A stretch of DNA of 64,000 nt from Cheilinus undulatus. Taxonomy: Eukaryota; Chordata; Actinopteri; Labriformes; Labridae. Below the pieces are notes generated by a model, which was not told the origin of the DNA, did not search any database, and saw nothing but the letters and a program-made list of their open reading frames with translations. Each line of letters begins with the position of its first letter. Positions within the stretch are counted from its first letter, which is position 1. The translations under genes and the position numbers were made by a program. The stretch spans positions 53,949,776-54,013,775 of the forward strand of contig NC_054867.1 in the NCBI RefSeq assembly GCF_018320785.1, written 5' to 3'. Shown here piece after piece: positions 1-12,382 of the stretch.

Positions 1-3000
1 CTCGTCCACGATGCCCCTGCTCCTGCTCTGACCCTGATTGGTCGATGGTGGAGGGTTTCCCTGGGAGGAGTTAGTGGTGTCCATCTTACCCTGAGAGCGG
101 GATGTCTCATGGATCTCAGGCCAGCCCATGTCATGGACGAGGTGAGGCTGGGACCGCACCAACTCAGGGGCAGAGTGGCGTTTGGCGCGGACTAATTCCT
201 GGATGAAGCGAGACTGGGCTTCATCCTGGAGGGGGATGACTTGCCCAGAAGAGCCTGGTCTGAAGGCGTCACTGGGGGACAGGAGAGCTGAAAGACAGAG
301 CAAGAGAGTTGAGCACCCAAGAATTAAGATTTAATCCAATCAGCATCAGAGCACGTCGTCTCAGCCAGAGGAACCAGTCTCTGGTAATAATTTAAAAAAC
401 TATGAAGATGAATATTTATAACTTTCAAATGTCTTTATCTTTATGAAAGAGGCTGAGGGCACCTGTTTTTCAAGTTTTTGTTTAGTTTTTTTTTCTTTGA
501 GATCAAATTGTTTTTAACAATGAGAAGAAGCAATCAGAATTTTGACTTTGTTCTTAAAAATTCTGACTTTAATCACAGAAATCTGACTTAAGTAATTGCT
601 TAACTTGAATACCATTAGTGTATTCACCCATAAATGCCTGATGTGTTTTAATTTTCGTACCCATCTAAAGATCCTCTCTATGAGATAACAGCTCTCTGCT
701 GTCTGCACTTAAAGAACTTTAGATCTAAAGTCTGACAGTAGGCACGGGTTTGTCTTGAGAAAGCCTCTCCTCCCTTTATCTCACTCACTCTTCTCTTCCA
801 TCCCTCCATCTCTATCCTCTTCTCTCGTCACTCCCTCTGAGACTCATCACACCTCCTGCTGGGCTCTCAACAGATGGTCGTCTGACCTCTGAGCCTGGTC
901 GAGCAGATTATCATAACACAGCCGACAGACATCTTAAACATGACTGCAACACGTCTTTAACATGTCCAGAACACTTCTACACCTAATCCACACATCCGAA
1001 ACACTTCTGAAACTGACCAAAAACACACCTGAAACACATCTAAAACTAATCTGAAACATGTCTGTGACACATCTGAAACACATCTGTAACTAATCCAAAA
1101 AAAATCTGAAACACATTCAAAAAACATCTGTAACACATCCGAAACACCTCTGAAACTGACCAAAAACACATCTGAAACACATCTGTAACTAATCTGAAAC
1201 ACATCTGTAACACATCTGAAACACATCTGTAACTAATCTGTAACACATCTGTAACACATCTGAAACACATCTGTAACAAATCTGAAACACATCTGTAACA
1301 CATCTGAAACACATCTGTAACTAATCTGTAACACATCTGTAACACATCTGAAACACATCTGTAACTAATCTGTAACACATCTGTAACTAATCTGAAACAC
1401 ATCTGTAACTAATCTGAAACACATCTGTAACACATCTGAAACACATCTGTAACAAATCTGAAACACATCTGTAACTAATCTGAAACACATCTGAAACACA
1501 TCTGTAACTAATCTGTAACACATCTGTAACACATCTGAAACACATCTGAAACACCCCCCCAAAACCAGTCTCAAACACTTCTGCAACTAATCAGAAACCC
1601 ATCTGAAGCATGACTAAAGCAGTTCTGAAACACGTCTAAAACACATCTTTAACCATCGTAATAGGACTTCATGTGACGATGGTCATGTCATAAAAGAAGG
1701 GATTTTTCACACTGGAGCTCACCAAAGATATATGAACTTTCCATATTCCTTTATTTTAATAAGCAGAGTAATCTATGGAAGCCTCCATGGGCCATAAAGA
1801 GGTGTACAGTGTTGAAGATGTTTCTGCACATTATAACCTCCTCCCTCTTTATTTCTGTCTAATTTTTAAATCAGGTTTGTTAAAATAAAGATAAATAATC
1901 AAACCCTCAGTCTGATCCACAAACAGCTGCCTCATCTGCAAACAAAAACGTCATTTATGTTGTTAATAAATCAGTTTGGTTTGACAGTCGTCCTCTTTGC
2001 ACCGCTGGCTTCTGTGGAGGAATGATCAGGAGAGAAAGAGAGGAAGGATGGAGTGAAGAGCGGGAGGATAGAGAGAGAGAGATAAGGGATCCAGAAGTGC
2101 TGTGGTAGTTTGATTTTTTCTCTCCGTATCAAATGAACAGAGTCAGCATTGGCTGGTAAAACTGCAGTATAATAATAACGTCTGATTCTATGAGAATACA
2201 GGGAGTTAAAACTGTCTGGAGACGAGGCCAGAGCGAGCGTCTGTGTTTATAGTTAGAGATAATGAAAGTAAATCAGAATTATTGAGTCTCCTCTGACTGC
2301 AGTGGAGGGTTTTTGTGTTTTTCAGCTCTTCTTCTTGGTTTTATATCCTGTGACTTTGCCATCATGACTCTTAGTGTGTTTCTGTCCAAAGCAGGCAGCA
2401 TGCGTTTAAATATAAAAGAGCAGGGCGTAGTGAGAGGGCTGTAGCAGCTAAAGGTGCTGATATTTCTCTCTACTTTCAGCCCAACTCGCCGACCTTGAAC
2501 ACTCGGTCTGCAGAAGCAGCTCTGCAGCGTGATTACTTCAGAAACGGGTCCACAGTGGGAGGATCCACAGGGACCGAACAGCTGAGTTATCAGCTTCACG
2601 CAGACAGACTCCCTGCTGAGCTGGACGAGGAGGGCGGACGCCACGGGGGGATAGAAGGCCGCAAAGATCATCAAACTTGCCTCCGATTACAGAATGAGGA
2701 GGGAAAGAGCCTGACTCAGCTGAAACAGAAAAGAGGGGAATGAAGCAGAGAGAGAAACTCACTGTGATGATTGGTGAACATTTCACAATCTGGTTTAACT
2801 AAAAGACTCTTTATTGATTTACCGTCAGTCCAAACTCGCTGAACTCTGTGTGGGGTAAAGATTAAATATCAGTCTCAATAATGTGTTTATATGCTGACAT
2901 TAGAAAACACCTGAAAAACTCCCTAATAAATTTGAGGGTTGTTTGCATGTATTGATGTATTGAATGCATTCCTAGTAAAGACTGATGGTTTTATTTTGAG

Positions 3001-6000
3001 GACACTCCAAAAAGCATCACCAGACTTTGAAGAATGTGAAAAAGATACATTAATTTAATTATTTTTACTAAAAATCTTTGAAAAGATCACCAGTCTCTGC
3101 GCTTGTGGATATGACACGATTCAATACAATTCAGTACAACCTATATGATACGAGCTAATGTATAGTCAGATAGGATATTCAGTATGACACAATACTATTC
3201 TACAAGATATAAAACCATATCATACTATTCCATACCACACAATACAAAATAATACAATAACATCCCATATGACACAGCACAGTAGGAAACGATACGGTAC
3301 TGTTTAATATGCTACAGAATGGTAGGACACTATACCATTACATACCATAAAAATCCAAACATAAAATTTCATACAACATTAGATACTATAAATGATAAGG
3401 TATGATAAACTTAAGAATGGTAGGATATGAAAAAAGGCAGTACCACAACATTCCACAACATAACATACCACATCATTCAATTCCAATATTCCATATACAT
3501 AACATTACAAGACTCCATGCATGACATAAAAACACAACATAACGGACAATGTTGACCGGCCTTTCTGAAAACCTTCAGGATGTCAGTGACACCAGAAAGA
3601 CAGCTGTCATAAACGACGAACTTATGAGACATTCGCATTCGATCTTGTTAGCAGAGACGGCCTGTGCAAGATTCTCCCAAAGATTGTCTGCCCACCAAAG
3701 CTGCAGAGCATGATCAAATCCTTTCACACCAACATGAAGGGGACAGTGCAGTTCAACGGCAGTTCTTCCGAGCCCTTTGACATCCGCACTGGCGCCAAAC
3801 AAGGCACCCACACAAGATCCCACACTCTTCGGGATCTTCTTCGCACTGTTCCTGAAACATGCCTTTGTTACAGCAACAGAGGGAATCTACCTGCAGACCA
3901 GATCAGACGGCAGGCTTTTCACCCGCCTTAGAGCCAAGACCAAGGTTCGTAAAGCCCTTATAAGAGACATGTTGTTTGCTGATGACGCTGCAGTTGCAAC
4001 CCACGCCCAACAGGAACTGCAGTTACTGATGGGCCACTTCTCCCAGGCCTGCAAGGACTTTGGACTGACCATCAGTATAAAGAAGACGAACTCCTGGGAC
4101 AAGACACGGAGACACCACCAGTCATCATCATCGATGACTATGAGCTTGACGTGGTTCATCAGTTCACCTACCTTGGCTCCACCATCTGTGACAACCTCTC
4201 CTTGGATAGCGAGATCGACAAGAGGATCGGGAAGGCAGCTACAACTCTTGCCCGCCTTACAACTCGAGTGTGGACAAACCCCAAGTTGACAGAGAAGACA
4301 AAGATGGCTGTGTATAACGCCCGTGTCATCAGTACACTGCTCTATGGCAGCGAGACATGGACTACATATGCCAGACAGGAGCAAAGACTTAACATCTTTA
4401 ACCTGAGAAGCATCCTGGGCATCCTGGGCATATCCTGGCAAGACAGAGTGTCCAATGCTGATGTCCTGTCCCGCGCAAACCTTCCCAGCATGTACACACT
4501 GCTCAGACAGCGCAGGCTGGGTCACGTCCGACGTATGGAGGACGGCCGCATACCCAAAGACCTCCTCTATGGAGAGCTGACATCTGGGAAGAGGACCACT
4601 GGCCACCCAAAACTACGGTTCAGAGATTTCTGCAAGCGAGACATGAAGGCACTGGACATTGACATAGAGTCCTGGGAGGGCCTTGCAGCCGACCGCACGA
4701 GGTGGAGAAGCACCCTGAATAAACATCTCAAGGCAGGGGAAGACAAGCTGATGTATGCTGCTGAAGACATGCGGGCACGCAGAAAGGAACGTAACAATTC
4801 GGACAGACCTGGGACCACACACAGATGCGACCTGCGTGACAGGGACTGCCACTCCCACATTGGTCTGCACAGCCACAAGCGGCGCTGGTCTAGCCAAGCA
4901 GTTAGCCAATGACTAGGATGAATCATCTATGGTCAGTCATGACCGACGGAGGCCGACAGACCATAACATTACCCAACACCACATAACAAAACATAATATA
5001 ACACAAAACAAGATAGCACAAAATAACATTACATAATGCAAAATAATATAACACAACATAACACAGCACAACATAACAAAACCTACCATAGCATAACACA
5101 AACCAGTACAACATAACACAACACGACATAACATAACATAGAATAACATAACCCAACATAATAGAACATAACATTACATAACAAATCACAACAAATCATA
5201 ACATAACACAACATAACATAACATAATATAACACAAAACAGGATAGCACAACATAACATTACATAACGCAAAATAATATAACACAACACAACATAGCACA
5301 ACATAACAAAACCTACCATAGCATAACACCAACCACTATAACATAACACAACACGACATAACATAACATACCACATTACACAACATAACATGACAGATCA
5401 CAACATAACATAACATAACATAACATAACATAACAAAACATAACATAACATAACACAACATAATACAACATAACATTAAAGATCACAACATAACATAACA
5501 TAACATAACATAACATAACATAACATAACACAACAAACAGAGCTGTCAGTCTATCAAAAGCTTAATCTACTTAATTTTAGGCTTTGTCATCAATTATTTG
5601 CAATTAATGCATCAATGATTGTGAAAGATTTCAGTACTGGTGGATTTAAAAATAATAGTAACAAACAATAAGAGAGGACATTTTTCTGAATGGCTTTAAA
5701 ACTTTCTTCTAGTGTTGAAAAATGAGAAGTTGAGACTGGAGAGATTTTCACTTACAGGTCACTCTAGGACGGTGTTGATCTCTGGGATGTGGATTTTATC
5801 AATAAAATTATAAAAATAAAGAGCAAGAGAGTTTCTACGTATATATCAATCTAAGTTACAGAGCTACATCAGACGGTAGTGCGATGGTCAGAGTGAGATT
5901 AATCAGCACGCATTTTTAATCATTTTCCCCCTCCTTGATTAATTAATCGAAACTGAAAATTTTGACAGCACTAGCATAACACTACATAACATTCCATTCA

Positions 6001-9000
6001 ATCCCATACCACACTGTATGACACGCTACAGTACCATACCACACACTACAGAACAGTTTTTTTGTCTGGTAAATAAATAAAAACGGAAACAAACTGGATC
6101 CACATGGAGACAGAGCAACAATACCAATGTAAGACAGAAAACCCCAAGGTCACATGTTAAACATTACCCATAGTTCATTGATGCTCAAGACAACATTAAT
6201 AAATGATGAGAGACTCTACTGAGGCTACAGCCCTACAGCCTTCAGAAACATTCAGATTTAGAGGGTTCCCCTCTAAGCTGCCTCGTGTCGTGCCTTCACA
6301 CCCCTCAGACCAGATTAATGACAGCGGAGACCCTCCCCCAAATCCCCCAAATCACCCAGACCGACAGCTGAACATCCTGTTCTCCCCATCCTCTGCCCTC
6401 AGTGAACCTCCATGGGGCCTCGACAGGTTTGTTCACTGAGATTTTTTTTTTTTTTTCAGAAATTATTTAAATGATTAAAAACATACAATTTATTTGTAAT
6501 TTATTTAAATGAGAAAAACTGGTCATTTATTTAGAAATTATCTAAATAATGAAAACTGATTTTATTAAGAAAATATTGAAACAATAAAAACTGAGAATTT
6601 AGTTAGAAAAATTTAAATGATTAAAACTGAGATTTTTTTCTTAAAAATTAATAAAACATGGAAATATGGGAATAAATCTAAAATTGGTTACAAAAAATAA
6701 AAAACAAATAGAAATAGAAATAAAGATTATATTGTTTAAGATTATTAAAAATAAATTAAACATTTTAAACTGAGATTGTATTTAAAAAATGTTAAAATCA
6801 TAAAATCTGAGAATTTTTAGAAATTATTAAAACAATTAAAAATTACCAACTTATTCATAATTAAATAAAACAATAAAAACTGAAATTTTATTAAAAATGT
6901 ATTTAAATCATAAAATCTGAGAACTTATGTAGAAATCATAAAATCTGTGAAACTGAGAATTTAGTTTGAAATCAATACAACAATAAAAAAACAATAATTG
7001 TTTTAAGAACTTTTTTCAAAATTATAAAAACAATTAAAACCAATTTCATCTCCATCTTGTCTGCAACAAGTCTGCAAGAAGATCTGTAAAACATCTGCAA
7101 CTCATCTATATATTGTCTGTAATTCCTCTACAATCTGTCTGCAAGTTGTCTACAAAACATCTGCAACTAGTCTGTTACATCTGCAACTAGTCTGTTACAT
7201 CTGCAACTAGTCTGTTACATCTGCAACTAGCCTGTTACATCTGCAACTAGCCTGTTACATCTGCAACTAGTCTGTTACATCTGCAACTAGTCTGTTACAT
7301 CTGCAACTAGTCTGTTACATCTGCAACTAGTCTGTTACATCTGCAACTAGCCTGTTACATCTGCAACTAGCCTGTTACATCTGCAACTAGCCTGTTACAT
7401 CTGCAACTAGCCTGTTACATCTGCAACTAGCCTGTTACATCTGCAACTAGCCTGTTACATCTGCAACTAGCCTGTTACATCTGCAACTAGCCTGTTACAT
7501 CTGCAACTAGTATTCATATTTGTATTATAACTGGCCCACCAGTATGAGGTCTGCAGATTTCCTCCAGTATAAAAATGTAAACTTCAACTTGATTATTTAA
7601 AATATCCTTGTGAAGCCATAAAAATCTGAAAAAGGAAGATTTCATAAAAAGTCAAGAAAGTGGGGGGATAAAAAATAATTTGTGTTTTATTTCATATTTT
7701 CAATTTTCAATCTCAGGATTACGACTCAAACTTATGATTTTGACTTTTTATTTCATGCTTTGACCTTTTTTGACTCATTATTTGACTCTATATGTCAAAT
7801 TTGTATCTTTTAGATTCCCAACTTTAAATTTTGACCTTTTCAACTCCTTACTTTGGCCTTTTAATCCCATATTTTGACTTTTAAACACATGATTTTAATT
7901 TTTTTCTCATATTTTGACATTTAAATTCATAATTTTTACTTTTTATATGATATTTTGACCTTTCACACTCCCAACTTTGAGTTCAAATCATATTTCATAA
8001 CTTTTTAAGTCATCATTTTGAATTCTTGCCCATATTTTGACATTTTCAACTCCTAATTTTGACTTTTTAATCCCAAATTTTGAACTATCAGACTCACAAT
8101 TTAAATTTTAAGTCATATTTTGACTTTTAAACTCAGTGTGTCAAGTTTGATCTCATATTTCGACCTTTCAAACTTATGATTTCAACTTTCTCCTTGTATA
8201 TTTGCTCTTTGAATACATTATTTTTGCATTTTTAATATGTCGGCGACAGTTATGGTTAAATGTTGACCCTGTTAGGCCCTCAGGTTAGACCTACATCCAG
8301 AATCCGGCCCCTGCTGTGATTGAGTTTGACACCCCTGCTTTAAAGGCCTGCTGGGATCTCTAGTCAAAGCCAGGGTGTCTATGGAAAGCCATTTGAGCAA
8401 ATATACTCTTAATTTTGAGTACTAGTACCCTGGACAGGAACCATGACTCTGGATTTTTAGGTATTTTTAATGAAATTACACATCAAAGTGAGAAAATTCA
8501 ACAAACTGCACCTTTTTATTTCTATAGTTCTATAGTTTTAATGTTCAGTTAAATATTTCTGCATTTTGATAAATCATTTTTCCCCTCAGGGCCACCGTAC
8601 TGCAGTGATAGTTTTATTGATTTCAAAGTTTTATAGTCCAGCCCATGACTTAGCAATACCTACAGCATCACTCTGATCATCATCATCAATAAAAACATTA
8701 AATATTGATCACGATGACGGTGCAGAAAGAGCTCAGCAGCTCTGATCATTGCTAATAAATGTATTGATGATTGATTGATCATAAACTGATCCCAGTGTGT
8801 GTGTGGTACTGCAGTGATACCACCACACACACTCATCCTGATGAATGATCAGGATTAAAGCTTCATTAGAAACAAACAGCTGATCGATCAGATTGATTAT
8901 TGCTGGGTTGATGATTAAAGAGGCATGCTGCAGAGTTAAACACCACAGAGGCCCTGTAAATCCCGGACTATGTCTGCTAGCTGAGCCGGTCTGAGTCTAA

Positions 9001-9079
9001 ACGTCTCTAAATAAAATATGAAATAAACAAAAAGCTGCAGAGACTCACCGATCAGAGAGACGAGGAGCAGGCCGGTCAT
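1..9079 (-). CDS. Partial gene for a secreted or type I membrane protein; podxl2 candidate by position
   Basis: Two coding exons are readable. Exon 1 is 9049–9079 (ATG at 9079, donor GTGAGT), encoding a hydrophobic start MTGLLLVSLIG typical of a signal peptide. Exon 2 is 1–287 (acceptor TTTCAG) and runs off the window. The phase joins cleanly (G|CT = Ala) and exon 2 stays open for 95 codons. The mature part is polar and has no cysteine, with a dibasic AKRHSAPE stretch, then Ser/Asn/Gln/Pro-rich sequence ending SRSRGIVDE. I do not recognise the protein from sequence. It lies directly downstream of mcm2 in the same orientation, and human MCM2 and PODXL2 (endoglycan, a sialomucin with a signal-peptide exon and a long mucin-like exon) have that arrangement. 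The name is inference from synteny only. The 8.76-kb intron is full of repeats. Confidence 0.5.
288..949. other. Intron sequence, nothing recognised
   Basis: AT-rich intron DNA of the podxl2-like gene. I see no coding potential or clear repeat in it. Confidence 0.5.
950..1650. repeat. 11-bp minisatellite array
   Basis: Tandem array of an 11-bp unit, acatctgtaac / acatctgaaac / taatctgtaac, about 60 copies, degenerate at both edges and cleaner from about 1160 to 1550. The period is not divisible by three, so three units make an 11-codon repeat in every frame. This produces long but spurious Cys/Val/Ser-rich open frames on the minus strand. Confidence 0.85.
2468..2743 (+). other. GC-rich island with an open frame, possible exon
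   Basis: Inside the AT-rich intron a stretch of about 250 bp is much richer in G+C. On the plus strand it is preceded by a good acceptor-like tract (ctctctactttcag, ending near 2479), and one frame stays open to the TGA at 2741–2743. The minus strand also has open frames. I recognise no family in either. It could be an exon of an antisense transcript, a conserved regulatory element or chance. Confidence 0.2.
3115..3560. repeat. AT-rich degenerate simple repeat (ATAC/ACAAT type)
   Basis: Low-complexity sequence built from variants of gatacaatac and catacca. A similar motif, roughly in reverse complement, occurs at 54290–54600 and 55540–56010. Confidence 0.6.
3570..4912 (+). pseudogene. LINE (non-LTR retrotransposon) reverse transcriptase remnant
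   Basis: Truncated 3' part of a LINE ORF2. The reading frame moves from one frame near 3710 to another near 3777, which contains the reverse transcriptase catalytic box FADD (3975–3986). It then moves to a third segment, 4151–4912, which runs intact to a TGA. That last segment has the LINE C-terminal region, including the common motifs YGSETW and RRLGHVRRM. The frame changes and the missing 5' part (endonuclease and the start of the RT) make it inactive. It lies in the large intron of the podxl2-like gene. I cannot place the clade with certainty. Confidence 0.8.
4960..5535. repeat. (TAACA)n pentanucleotide satellite, first part
   Basis: Imperfect pentamer array (cataa/taaca), cleanest at 5400–5530. 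It directly follows the LINE 3' end and resumes after 5974, so a later insertion split it. Open frames on the minus strand rich in Met, Cys, Tyr and Val are products of the repeat. Confidence 0.85.
5538..5973. mobile_element. Short DNA transposon (MITE) inside the pentamer array
   Basis: The left end reads agagctgtcagtctatcaaa. The right end, in reverse complement, reads tagtgctgtcaaaattttc, giving imperfect terminal inverted repeats around GCTGTCA. Pentamer repeat (ataac) lies on both sides, which marks the borders. No coding sequence. Confidence 0.6.
6190..6440. other. C-rich unique patch, function unknown
   Basis: Higher GC than its surroundings, with a 78-codon open frame on the plus strand (6203–6439) rich in Pro and Ser. 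I recognise no domain and see no splice context that would make it an exon. Confidence 0.25.
6440..7060. repeat. AT-rich degenerate repeat
   Basis: Low-complexity sequence of the type attaaaacaataaaaactga, repeated with many changes. Confidence 0.55.
7161..7510. repeat. 20-bp minisatellite, 17.5 copies
   Basis: Perfectly phased units of ctgcaactagtctgttacat, 17 full copies plus a half copy. The only change visible is T or C at the first base after ctag. The order is TT TCC TTT TCC CCC CCC, so a TTTCC block occurs twice. Degenerate versions of ctgcaa lie just upstream from about 7065. The array abuts a truncated transposon at about 7515. Confidence 0.95.
7515..8337 (+). mobile_element. hAT-like non-autonomous element, family C, 5' truncated
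   Basis: Shares the tract actggcccaccagtatgagg and the end gttaggccctcaggttagac … gtttgacacccctg with copies at 32210–33212 and 37494–38353. The 5' terminus (CAGGGGTGTC type) is missing, replaced by the 20-bp array. The interior is a degenerate repeat of ttttgacttttaa and similar words. Confidence 0.7.
8338..9048. other. Intron sequence, nothing recognised
   Basis: Non-coding DNA with repeated gatcat/ttgatt words between the truncated transposon and exon 1 of the podxl2-like gene. Confidence 0.4.
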
Positions 9080-9420
9080 GTCTGCTGCAGTGCTCAGCCT
9101 CCTCTCCCTCTCTCCTCCTTTAAATGAATGAATGAAGAGATGAATAAATGAATAGGTGGATGTTTCTGGTTTTCAGCCTCAGTCCTGGTTCAGGAGCTGG
9201 CGGGGCTCATGGTGGTCTGCGCTCGTGTCTGTAGGATCCGGATCTGTCGGTCTGCGGGGTCCAGGTCCCCCTCTCTGCGGTTAGATCTGATCCTCTCTGC
9301 TGCAGCGCGGACTAACTACCGATCCCTGCCGCCTGCAGTTCCCTCTGCTGGCCGCTGGGTGTCACTGCAGCTGCAACGTTCACGGCCCCTCGGACATTAG
9401 AGCTCTGTTTATGCGCCCAC
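9080..9420 (-). promoter_or_regulatory. Putative 5' UTR and promoter of the podxl2-like gene
   Basis: GC- and CpG-richer DNA immediately upstream of the ATG at 9079, contrasting with the AT-rich DNA beyond 9420. Its position suggests a promoter. I see no clear TATA box. Confidence 0.4.
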
Positions 9421-9429
9421 ACTTAAAAG

Positions 9430-10459
9430 ATTCAAGCAACAAGAAGCGACATAAGATTTTTATATGGAGTTATTAAAACAAGAATTTACCAAATTATTAT
9501 GATTTTAATTTGGAAAAAACATTTTGTCAAGTATCTTTAAGAGGTTGCTTTTCCACGTTTTTTTTCTTTTAAATATATTTGCAGTTTCATTATTTTTCTT
9601 TCATAAATATCTAAAATAAACATTAAGATTATGAATTAATGTGATATTTTATTCACACAACAACGGTGGAAACTAATCAGCTACATTTACTCAGATTACT
9701 GTCATTTGTAATTTTTGAGCAGTTGTTAAAACCTGTAATTCTTCTTTTTTTTATCTAGTTTATTTTTTAAGGGGAAATATTGAACTTTACTTTGTTTTAA
9801 AAGCTTCTTCTCCACCTTTTTCCTGGATTCATCCAATCCAGGATTCTGACCAACAAAGGCTTTATACATAGAAAACAATTTAAAAAACAATTCATCATCT
9901 TTTAAACTGTTAAAACCAGACAAAAAATTAAAATAAAATTAAGTAAGAAGTTAAAAAAATAATTTATATTTTCTCAAAATAAAGAAAGTTTAACTTAAAA
10001 ACCGACAAAAATACAAATAGATAAAAAATAAAAAGATGGAATCAATCAAAAGAAACTGAAAACAAGTTTCAAATCATTTTAATCAAAAGAAAAACTCAAA
10101 AAAAAGAAATAAATGAAAATGAAAAAAAATAAAATCAATAAAATTTAAATGAAAAAATGACATACAATTAAATAAGAAGTCCATGAATTTATTTCTGATT
10201 TTTCTAATTAAAAAACAAACAAAAAAAAAAAACAAATACACAAATAGAAAATAAACATTAAACCAATCAAAAGAAATTGAAAACAATTTTCAAATTATTG
10301 AAATTATATATTCAAAATTTTGTTTTCATTTTGTTAACGGCAGATTTTGTCCCTTTTGCCTCAGTTTATAATTTATCGGTATTTGAAATCGGCTTGGGGC
10401 CACACTGGCTGAAGTGGAGGGCCGTGTGAGGCCCCCGGGCCGCCAGTTACCCACTCCTG
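9430..10459. mobile_element. Probable decayed hAT-like element or AT-rich repeat
   Basis: AT-rich DNA with two copies of an aatcaaaagaaattgaaaac-type segment (about 10044–10080 and 10263–10300). The right edge, in reverse complement, reads caggagtgggtaactggcgg, like a hAT end. The left end is not recognisable. Confidence 0.35.
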
Positions 10460-10784
10460 TCGTAGATGTGTTTTTACTGATGACTCTGAGCTCTGACTCA
10501 GGATCGGTTTATTTGTGTTTATAACTTTTATATTTCATGTCTGTAACTGTTTAATGTGCTGCCGTCTGTTTAAGCCATTTACCCTCTGAATATTAGCATT
10601 AAAAAAGCCTGAACATCCTCTGAGGGTTCAAGTCTGCTGAGGCCGCTACTCCCTTCAACACAGAGAGCTGGTTCATCATTTCTGTTCAGATTTTTAAAAT
10701 CAGATTAAATCTTTGATTTTGGATGAAACTCTTTTAAAGACACACGGACGATGCCCTGCACTGAGATTTATTCAAACTCTAAAG

Positions 10785-12070
10785 CAGTGTTACTGAACCC
10801 TGCTCAACCAAAGAGCCAAACTGTTGATAAAAACATTTGCAAGAGCCACAATCTAAGCAGTAAAAAGTGGCAATTGAAATGAGTTAAAGGTGGAAAAAAT
10901 GGTCAAAAAGCGGCAAACACTGGCTGAAAAGTGGCAAACATGGGTGGGAAGTGACCAAAACATGAGTTAAAGGCGGCAAAAATGGGCAAAAGTTATTAAA
11001 AAAAAGGTGGGAAAATGGGCAAAAAGTGGCATTTCATTGCAAAAGGCAGCTTAAATGGGTGAGAAGTGGCAAAAAATAGCAAAAAGCAGGATAAAAGTGT
11101 TAAAAATTGCTAAAAACTGACAAAAAGAAGTGGCACAAAAGGGCAGAAAGTGACAAAAATGAGTTACAAGTGGCAAAAATGGTCAAAAAGTAGCAAAAAA
11201 CAAGTAAAAAGTGACTAAAATGAGCAAAAATTAGCAAAAAGAAGGGAAAATGGGCAAAAAGAGGCATTGACTTACAAAAATCAGAATAAAAGTAGTAAAA
11301 AATTACAAAAATCAGGATGAAAGTGTCAAAAATTGGCAAAAAGTGACAAAAAGAAGTGGCAAAAATGGGCTTTAAGTGACTAACACTACGAGAAAAGTGG
11401 CACAAAAGGGCAAAAAGTGACAAAAACGAGTAATGAGTGACAAAAATGAGTTACAAGTGGCAAAAATGTGGCATAAAATAAGTGAAAAAGGACTAACATG
11501 GGCACAAATCAGCTAAAAGGGGGGAAAAAGGCAAAAAGAGGCATTTAATGACAAAAATCAGGATAAAAGGGTCAAAAATTGGTAAAAAGTGACCAGAAAA
11601 GTGGCAAAAATGGGCTAAAAGTGGCTAACACTGAGAAAAGTGGCACAAAAGAGCAGAAAGCGACAAAAATAGGTTAAGTGGCAAAAATGGTCCAAAAGTA
11701 GCAAAAACGTGGCAAAAAATGAGTGAAAAGTGGCTACAATGGGCACAAATCAGCAAAAGGGTGGGAAAAATGGGCAGAAGAGGCATCTTATTGCAAAAAG
11801 CAGGATAAAAGTCTCAAGAACTGGCTTAACGTGGCAAAAATGGGCTAAAAGCAGTAAAATTGGAATAAAAGTGGGAAAAAATTGCAAATAAGGGCAACGG
11901 AAATGCACAGACAAAAATAGAGGTTGATAATTAAAGCCTACTGTGTAAGTGTTATAAACAAACTGATTAATGCTATTTATAATGTACAATTTATGAGGTT
12001 ATTTTAAGGTTTTCTGGGGGAATAATGTTTCAAATGACGGCATAAAAGAGCCACACATTGAGAATCACTG
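10785..12070 (+). mobile_element. hAT-like non-autonomous element, family A, with internal minisatellite
   Basis: The left end is cagtgttactgaaccctgct followed by caaccaaagagccaaa. The right end in reverse complement is cagtgattctcaatgtgtgg. Between them lies about 1 kb of tandem words of the type gtggcaaaaatgggcaaaaa. Flanks are ctctaaag and ctaaaggg, which fit an 8-bp target duplication only if two bases were lost. No transposase. It lies downstream of mcm2. Confidence 0.75.
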
Positions 12071-12376
12071 CTAAAGGGAGAGGAAATGTCTTCGTCTCGA
12101 CTCTGACGCCGACTACTGCAGAATTTAGAGAACAGCAACACCAGGACTGGAAATGAGGATCAGGCTAATGTTGAAGGTCTGTGCAGTTCTTCATAAAACC
12201 CTCAGGAGGGTTTTGGCAACCGCTTCAAACCATTCTTGTTTAACAGGAAGTTTGGAGGGTTTGGGTCTACACAGGTTTAATCTCAGCTCATCATGGATCT
12301 TTATTAGCGAGATTCATACTGATGTAAACCAGCTGTGAGGGAACAGAGGACAGGAAACGTCTGACAAATTCACTAT

Positions 12377-12382
12377 TTTATT
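12377..12382 (-). terminator. mcm2: Candidate polyadenylation signal of mcm2
   Basis: AATAAA on the minus strand about 350 bp past the mcm2 stop codon. A second AATAAA lies at 12470–12475. Either could serve; I cannot tell which is used. Confidence 0.4.

Noticed and set aside
1-20. SRSRGIVDE at the end of the podxl2-like exon, like the start of an IGF/insulin A chain
   Set aside because: There is no B-chain cysteine pattern in the two exons, and the following cysteines would lie outside the window. The match is too short.
957-1586. Overlapping Cys/Val-rich open frames on the minus strand
   Set aside because: They are translations of the 11-bp tandem array; every frame gives the same kind of 11-residue repeat.
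4923-5391. Minus-strand open frames rich in Met, Cys, Tyr and Val
   Set aside because: Products of the (TAACA)n simple repeat.
7161-7510. CRISPR-like regular array
   Set aside because: Units are contiguous with no unique spacers, in a vertebrate intron.
11100-11423. Phe/Leu/His-rich open frames on the minus strand (also near 21091–21524 and 44754–45371)
   Set aside because: They come from the gtggcaaaaatgggc-type repeats inside hAT-like elements.
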